Positions 59,880 to 64,000 of a stretch of 64,000 bases of DNA are shown one piece after another. The DNA is taken from the NCBI GenBank assembly GCA_041393775.1, contig JAWKJM010000003.1, forward strand, positions 1 through 64,000, read 5' to 3'. The notes under the pieces are model-generated. The model saw only the letters and a list, made by a program, of their open reading frames with translations, did no database searches and had not been told where the DNA came from. The DNA comes from JADKAV01 sp041393775 (GTDB lineage Bacteria > Actinomycetota > Actinomycetes > S36-B12 > UBA10799). Positions within the stretch are counted from its first letter, which is position 1, and each line of letters opens with the position of its first letter. The translations under genes were made by a program, and so were the position numbers.

Positions 59880-61501
59880 TTACGCGAAGTCCTCCGGCAG
59901 GATCGTCGGCTTCGTCTCGCCGTACAGCCACTGCTGGAAGTACTGGTGCAGCAGCGCGAGTTTGGCGCCCTTGAAGTTGCTGGCCCTCTTCGCCTCGGCG
60001 ATGAACTGCCGCGTGTTGATGTTGCCGTACCGGTAGCGCTGGTTCAGCCGCTGCGCCAGGCTGAAGAACTTCGTGTCGCCGACGATCTCCCGGTACCCCT
60101 GCACCGTCATCGCCCCGCGCTGGTAGGTCGGGAAGTACTCGAACAGATTCGCCGGGTCACCGTCGAGGACCGCCGGTGCGACCTCCCAGTCCTCGGCCGG
60201 CGTGGAGGCATAGAGCGCGTCGAAGCGCGCAGCAGGATCGGTTCCGCCTTGGGTCTGCGCGCTCCAGTACCACTGGCTCCAGTTGGCCCAGCCCTCGTTG
60301 AACCAGATATCCGCCCAGGTCTGCAACGTCACGCTGTCGCCGAACCATTGGTGGGACAGTTCGTGCAACTGGGTGCCGACGTTGATCGACGGGTTGCCGC
60401 TGCTGAAGGCTCCGGCGTAGTGCGGCTTGCCCTGCACCTCGAGCGCGTACCCCACGCCCGCCGCCCGATCGGCGACGGCACCGGTCGAGTCGAACGGATA
60501 CGGCCCGTACAGACCGCTGAGGAAGTTCACCTGCCCGGGAGCCTGCTCCAGGGATTTCTGGATCGCGGCCTTCTGCAGTGCGTTGGCCGAACTGTCGACC
60601 GCGTTGTAGACCGGCAGGCTGCGTCCCGTCGACGTCTCAGTCATCGAACCAACGTCGTAGTCGAAGTCGCCCACGGTGGCGGTCGTGAGGTAGGTGGCGG
60701 TCGGGTTGTTCTCGCGCCAGTGCCAGTCACTGTGCCGTCCCCGTTGTCCTTCTTCCCCACGTTCTCGCCGGTGCCCAGGGCGGTCTTGCCGGCCGGAACC
60801 CGGATGAAGGTCTCGAACGTCGCCTTGTCACTGGGGTAGTTGTTCGACGGGAACCAGCTCTGCGCACCGATCGGCTCATTGACGACGAACGAGCCGTCGC
60901 AGGTCTGCGGCGGGGTGAGCGGGTAGCACGCGCGCACCCAGCCCTCGATCGACTCGTCGGCGTCGGTGATGGGTTCGGGAGTCCCGGAGTACCTCACCTC
61001 GACCGTGAAGTGGCGGCCCGCCTTGGGCCGGCTCGACGGGTGCGGCGTGACGACCAGTTTCATCGGCTGGGTCACCTGGCTGTTGGAACTCAGCACCGGG
61101 GTGGCATCGACCTGCTGGAACCGCGCGGCGCGGCCGTTGACCTTGACACTGGACACGTGGAGGTCCTGGAAGTCGAGGCTGAACTCCTTCAACCTCTGGT
61201 CGGCCGTCGCGCTGACGGTGGTGCTGGCGGACTTGAAGGTGTTGGTGGCCGGGTCGTAGTCCAGGTAGATCCGGTAGTGGTCAACGTCGTAGCCACCATT
61301 GCCGACCTGCGGAAGCAGCGGATCGCCGAGGGTGCGGGCACCGGCGACCGGCTTGCCGTTGCCGTGGCCATGCCCGTGACCCGTCGGCGCTGCGCTGCTG
61401 CTCCCGGGCGTGAAGACCACCAGCAGAGCGGACGCCGCGGCCACCAGACCTGCCTGAAATCCCATGGAGCGGACCTTCCCGTGTGGATCGACCATATGCA
61501 T
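59880..61501 (-). pseudogene. Secreted M1-family zinc aminopeptidase broken by a frameshift
   Basis: Two minus-strand frames join into one protein. The first (61501 to about 60725) has a signal peptide (GFQAGLVAAASALLVVFTPG), GGYDVDHYRIYLDYDPATNT and a typical M1 N-terminal beta domain ending near GENVGKKDNGDG. A shift of one base near 60720-60728 would read VTWHWRENNPTATYL and continue into the catalytic domain. That domain has HELSHQWFGD and, 18 residues on, NEGWANW, the HExxH...E zinc site, and ends at 59880. The start is probably ATG 61465, behind GGGAAGG. Loss of a single T explains the break; a sequencing error is equally possible. If intact it would trim peptides outside the cell. Confidence 0.8.
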
Positions 61502-61558
61502 GCTGCCCGGACGATGGACAGGGGCCGTTCAGCGGATCGCCGGGACGGCGGCGGGCGA

Positions 61559-61591
61559 CGTAAGGTCGCGGCGCATCGGCGCGACCTTACG
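61559..61591 (-). terminator. Perfect 12-bp hairpin, likely terminator of the alpha/beta hydrolase gene
   Basis: CGTAAGGTCGCG (61559-61570) and CGCGACCTTACG (61580-61591) are perfectly complementary around a 9-nt loop. It lies 46 bp after the stop of the gene at 61638 (minus strand) and upstream of the M1 gene. There is no T tract. Confidence 0.6.
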
Positions 61592-61637
61592 CGGACCGGA
61601 TCAGCGGCTGGATTCGCGGACCCGTCAGGCGACCCGC

Positions 61638-62543
61638 TCAGGCTCCGGCCGTGGGTCGCTCCACCCAGTCCAAGACATCGCGGACGAGCCCGGAACTCAT
61701 CGCCGCGCGCATGTGACCGATCCCCTCGTACTCGATGTGGGTGCAGTCGGAAATCCGTCCCACCGTTTCCGCGACGATCTCGGGGGTGAAGAACATGTCA
61801 CCCTCTGCGCTGATGAGCAGCACCGGCACTGTGATCCTCGGCAACGCCTCTCGGGCATCGAAGGCCAGTTCGGCCTCCGCCTCGACCATCAGGTCCCCTG
61901 CCAGCACATGCTCTCCGGAGGTCACGCGGCTCAGCAGCGGGGCGACCCTGCGGCGTTGCCGTTGCGCCGCGTCGTCCGGGTAGATGTACTCGGCCATGAT
62001 CAGCCCGGCATCACTGTCGCGGCCTTGCGCCCGCGCCTGCGCCCAGCGGTAGTCGACGTCACGGCCCCAATCGGTGATCTGGTCGGCCGAAAGCGCGATC
62101 ACGAGGTGGTCGAAGCAACTGGCATGATCTGCGGCCAGGTACTGCGCGATCATCCCGCCGTAGGAGATGCCCACCACCGCATCGACATGCCCGCCGAACC
62201 GGTCCGCGATGAGTTGCGCATAGTCATCTGCCATGTCACTGACGCTGTGCCCTGCCGGCATGTTCGCGCGGCGGGCCACCTGCCAGACCGCGAAACCTGC
62301 ATCGGTCAGCGGCTTGAACTGTCGCCCGTAGATCGCGCTCATCGAACCGTGCGGCACGTCGCTGCCCGGCCCGCCTGGAATCCACAGCAGGTTCTTGGGC
62401 CCGTCTCCCCACCGGGCGTACCGCATCCCGTTGTCGAACTCGCCCGTTTCAGCCCGCCCGGTCTGCAGCACCCGGCGCACCTTGAGCGCAGCCACCATCG
62501 TCAGGGCCGCCGTCCCGAGACCCACAACCTTCCGTTTCCTCAT
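61638..62543 (-). CDS. Alpha/beta hydrolase
   Basis: A 301-residue protein. ATG 62543 is preferred: GGAGGCGATC precedes it and the protein then opens RKRKVVGLGTAALTMVAALK, a possible membrane anchor or signal. The hydrolase core shows LLWIPGGPGSDVPHG at the oxyanion strand and the nucleophile elbow DAVVGISYGGMIAQYLA, with S in GISYG. The acid is likely D in VPVLLISAEGDMFFTP and the base H in YEGIGHMRAA. All triad positions are present. It belongs to the broad alpha/beta-hydrolase_1 group; substrate is unknown. A perfect hairpin follows it. Confidence 0.82.
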   Translation of the reverse strand: MRKRKVVGLGTAALTMVAALKVRRVLQTGRAETGEFDNGMRYARWGDGPKNLLWIPGGPGSDVPHGSMSAIYGRQFKPLTDAGFAVWQVARRANMPAGHSVSDMADDYAQLIADRFGGHVDAVVGISYGGMIAQYLAADHASCFDHLVIALSADQITDWGRDVDYRWAQARAQGRDSDAGLIMAEYIYPDDAAQRQRRRVAPLLSRVTSGEHVLAGDLMVEAEAELAFDAREALPRITVPVLLISAEGDMFFTPEIVAETVGRISDCTHIEYEGIGHMRAAMSSGLVRDVLDWVERPTAGA

Positions 62544-62634
62544 CGCGATCGCCTCCAGTTCGAGGGTATGCCTGTGAATCTGGGACATTTCGACCCCTAC
62601 CGTGCCGGGTCACGGGCGAAGCCTGAAGCACTAT

Positions 62635-62702
62635 GCAAAATGATCGAGCCATCAGCGCGGTTCTCCCCCAGGAACCCAGCCGCCAACCGGTGATCATTTT
62701 GC
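62635..62702. repeat. Perfect 11-bp inverted repeat around a 46-bp centre
   Basis: GCAAAATGATC (62635-62645) and GATCATTTTGC (62692-62702) are exact reverse complements and are AT-rich against the local composition. They may be ends of a tiny decayed mobile element or a regulator site. The rest of 62544-62868 shows nothing else. Confidence 0.5.
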
Positions 62703-62868
62703 GAACTGCGTCATGGTCGGCGCCGCATCGAGGCATTACACGGCGTGCACAGTGCCATCAGGGCGTTGGACCGGGCATCGGGACGCGTCATGGCCGCAAG
62801 GATCGGAGTAACAGGACGTCCGTGCCAGAGCAGGGGGGATCGTGAGCGGTGCGAAGGGGCCAGCAGCG

Positions 62869-62982
62869 GTGTCGCAACAGGTCGGATGCTCTCCTTCAGC
62901 AACGACGTACCACTTCTCGGGTCTCGACGACTTGCTCGGCGAGGCGGATCGGTTCAACGTCGCAAGCCGAACGCGTGACTGA
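62869..62982 (+). pseudogene. Fragment of a TetR-family gene related to 1340-1915
   Basis: The frame reads VSQQVGCSPSATTYHFSGLD, then DLLGEADRFNVASRTRD and a stop at 62980. The intact regulator at 1340 has VSHRAVAQRVGCSLSATTYY, FSGLDDLLSEAGQVNIAR at the same place. Five codons within the HTH are deleted and the protein ends right after the DNA-binding domain. No convincing start precedes it. It is a decayed relative, not a functional regulator. Confidence 0.7.
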
Positions 62983-63064
62983 GGCGACGCTAGCGGGCAA
63001 GATCACGGTGATCCTCAGTGCGACCCGTCCCACCCACCCCTCCGCTGGTGAAGGCTGCTTGCGC

Positions 63065-63712
63065 CTACGCCTGCACCGCCCTGATCAGCGCCACCAGCTG
63101 CGCCGTGGACTCTGCGATCTGCGCACCCGCCGGCTCGTGCCACTCGAACCCCATGACATGGGGATCGGGGACGTCGTCGGGGTGTGGAACCTGTTCCTGC
63201 CGCCGGCCCAGCCGGCGCTTCGGGGGGTCCGGCGGCGCGGAGGCCGGCGCCATCCCGCGCGCCGCGTCCAACTCGTCGACGAGCCACCTCGTCACATCGC
63301 CCTGCAACGGCGACACGAAGGCCCGCGGGTCGCCCTGTTCGAAGTCCCCCGGCGATCTGGCCGCTTCAACCATCCCCGCGTCCAGCAACCACTGCGCCAG
63401 CCGACCGGCCTGCCTGATCGTGAACGTGCGGGACCGGGCCCGGGGATCCAGGGACACGACCGCGGGCTGGTGCTCCCTGGCCGCAGTGAGCACCAGGTCC
63501 GCCCACGCGAGATGCCCGGCGGTGAGCCGTTGGGACCGATGCTGGTCACTGCGCCCCTGGAGCGCGGTCGCCATCGCACACCCCGGTGAACCGTCCGACG
63601 CCACCGTGCCGGCTGAGGTCACCTGGACGTCCGGCAGGCAGGCATCGCGCAGGATCGCCGCCGCCGACGGCGAGCGGCAGATGTTCGCGGTGCAGACGTA
63701 CAAGACCTTCAT
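63065..63712 (-). CDS. Low-molecular-weight protein-tyrosine phosphatase-like protein
   Basis: A 215-residue protein from ATG 63712. The phosphate-binding loop CTANICRSPSA (C7, R13; C-x5-R) opens it directly after strand MKVLYV, as in LMW-PTP and arsenate-reductase-like enzymes. DLVLTAAREHQPAVVSLDP follows. A long insert (FVSPLQGDVTRWLVDELDAA and a Pro/Arg-rich stretch) separates it from the acid loop HPDDVPDPH near 180, where D in DxP would be the general acid. All catalytic parts are present. It may dephosphorylate tyrosines of capsule or kinase systems, but no such genes are adjacent. Confidence 0.85.
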   Translation of the reverse strand: MKVLYVCTANICRSPSAAAILRDACLPDVQVTSAGTVASDGSPGCAMATALQGRSDQHRSQRLTAGHLAWADLVLTAAREHQPAVVSLDPRARSRTFTIRQAGRLAQWLLDAGMVEAARSPGDFEQGDPRAFVSPLQGDVTRWLVDELDAARGMAPASAPPDPPKRRLGRRQEQVPHPDDVPDPHVMGFEWHEPAGAQIAESTAQLVALIRAVQA

Positions 63713-63749
63713 CGCGCATCCCCCCGGACCATTGTGGCGCGACCGCGTT

Positions 63750-64000
63750 TCAATGCGCAGCCCGGTACGCCGCCCAGATCTGCGGGCGCAGCCGGCCGCG
63801 ATCCGAGACCGTCAACCCCTGCTCCTGGGCCCACGCGCGAACCTCTGCCACCGTGGGCTCGGCCGGGGCCAACGGACCCGCGGTCGGGAACTCGACGGCC
63901 GCGGCGGCAGACTCCTGGGCGAGTTCGGCCAGGCCCGCGGCCAGGAACCGGTAGGTCCACTCCTCAGCCAGAGTCCGGGTCTCCGCGAACACGATCGGCA
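63750..64000 (-). CDS. C-terminus of an ERCC4-domain/Lsr2-like DNA-binding protein (partial)
   Basis: Only the last 83 residues are in the window; the frame runs off the right edge. The first visible part PIVFAETRTLAEEWTYRFLA and AGLAELAQESA fits the end of an actinobacterial ERCC4 (XPF-type) nuclease-domain protein. The last 35 residues, VRAWAQEQGLTVSDRGRLRP followed by QIWAAYRAAH, match the Lsr2 DNA-binding domain, in which the R-G-R hook enters the AT-rich minor groove. Here the hook reads D-R-G-R-L. A fusion of both domains is known in actinobacteria. The start and the nuclease motif lie outside the window. Confidence 0.65.
   Translation of the reverse strand, partial: PIVFAETRTLAEEWTYRFLAAGLAELAQESAAAAVEFPTAGPLAPAEPTVAEVRAWAQEQGLTVSDRGRLRPQIWAAYRAAH

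Noticed and set aside
1..64000. tRNA, rRNA or riboswitch genes
   Set aside because: Intergenic stretches were read for cloverleaf and conserved riboswitch cores and none was found; a covariance-model search would be decisive.

Overview
The window is a high-GC actinobacterial chromosome segment. GC-rich coding, GTG starts, a SARP-type regulator, DUF222-HNH, an Lsr2-like tail, UPF0158 and many secreted Lys-rich repeat proteins all point to Actinomycetota. The genus cannot be fixed from the sequence. No rRNA, tRNA or CRISPR array was seen.

Layout. 1-25 kb is a loose set of regulators (Xre, TetR), a pRiA4b ORF-3-like protein, large secreted proteins (Ig-like repeat protein, phospholipase-D-like protein, two tandem clan-A glycoside-hydrolase-like proteins, NlpC/P60-like protein), a GT-C-type membrane protein and a DUF222-HNH protein. 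It is scarred by decay: five copies of a hairpin repeat, an IS3-family remnant, a frameshifted glycerophosphotransferase-like pseudogene, and broken partial copies of genes that are intact elsewhere in the window. A 19-bp minisatellite lies at 24.7 kb.

25.0-47.4 kb is a complete-looking extracellular contractile injection system (eCIS) built as two convergent operons. The rightward operon (25929-39038) encodes the baseplate: Cis7-like adaptor, LysM protein, hub, spike, PAAR-like tip, gp25, two J-like wedge proteins, a gpI/beta-helix protein and a DUF6519-Ig-PASTA protein. The leftward operon (47390-39082) encodes sheath, tube, a Cys-pair protein, a Pro-rich protein, DUF4255 cap protein, AAA+ ATPase and a DUF4157 (eCIS core) putative effector with two HExxH motifs. 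A SARP/BTAD regulator is divergent from the baseplate operon. Both operon promoters carry three GTGAC-containing heptamers at exact 11-bp spacing, the architecture SARP regulators bind, so the two halves are probably one regulon.

47.7-57.4 kb holds a zinc-ribbon membrane protein, a Vgb-like beta-propeller repeat protein and a compact four-gene operon: CHAT protease, alpha/beta hydrolase, helical-repeat protein, second CHAT protease. This operon is the best candidate for an undescribed conflict or cell-death system. 57.4-64 kb returns to ordinary genes: a DUF6798-like membrane protein, a VOC protein, a frameshifted M1 peptidase, an alpha/beta hydrolase, a low-molecular-weight phosphatase and the truncated end of an ERCC4/Lsr2-like protein.

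A ~120-bp palindromic element occurs twice in opposite orientation (12.1 and 47.5 kb) and brackets the eCIS half of the window.
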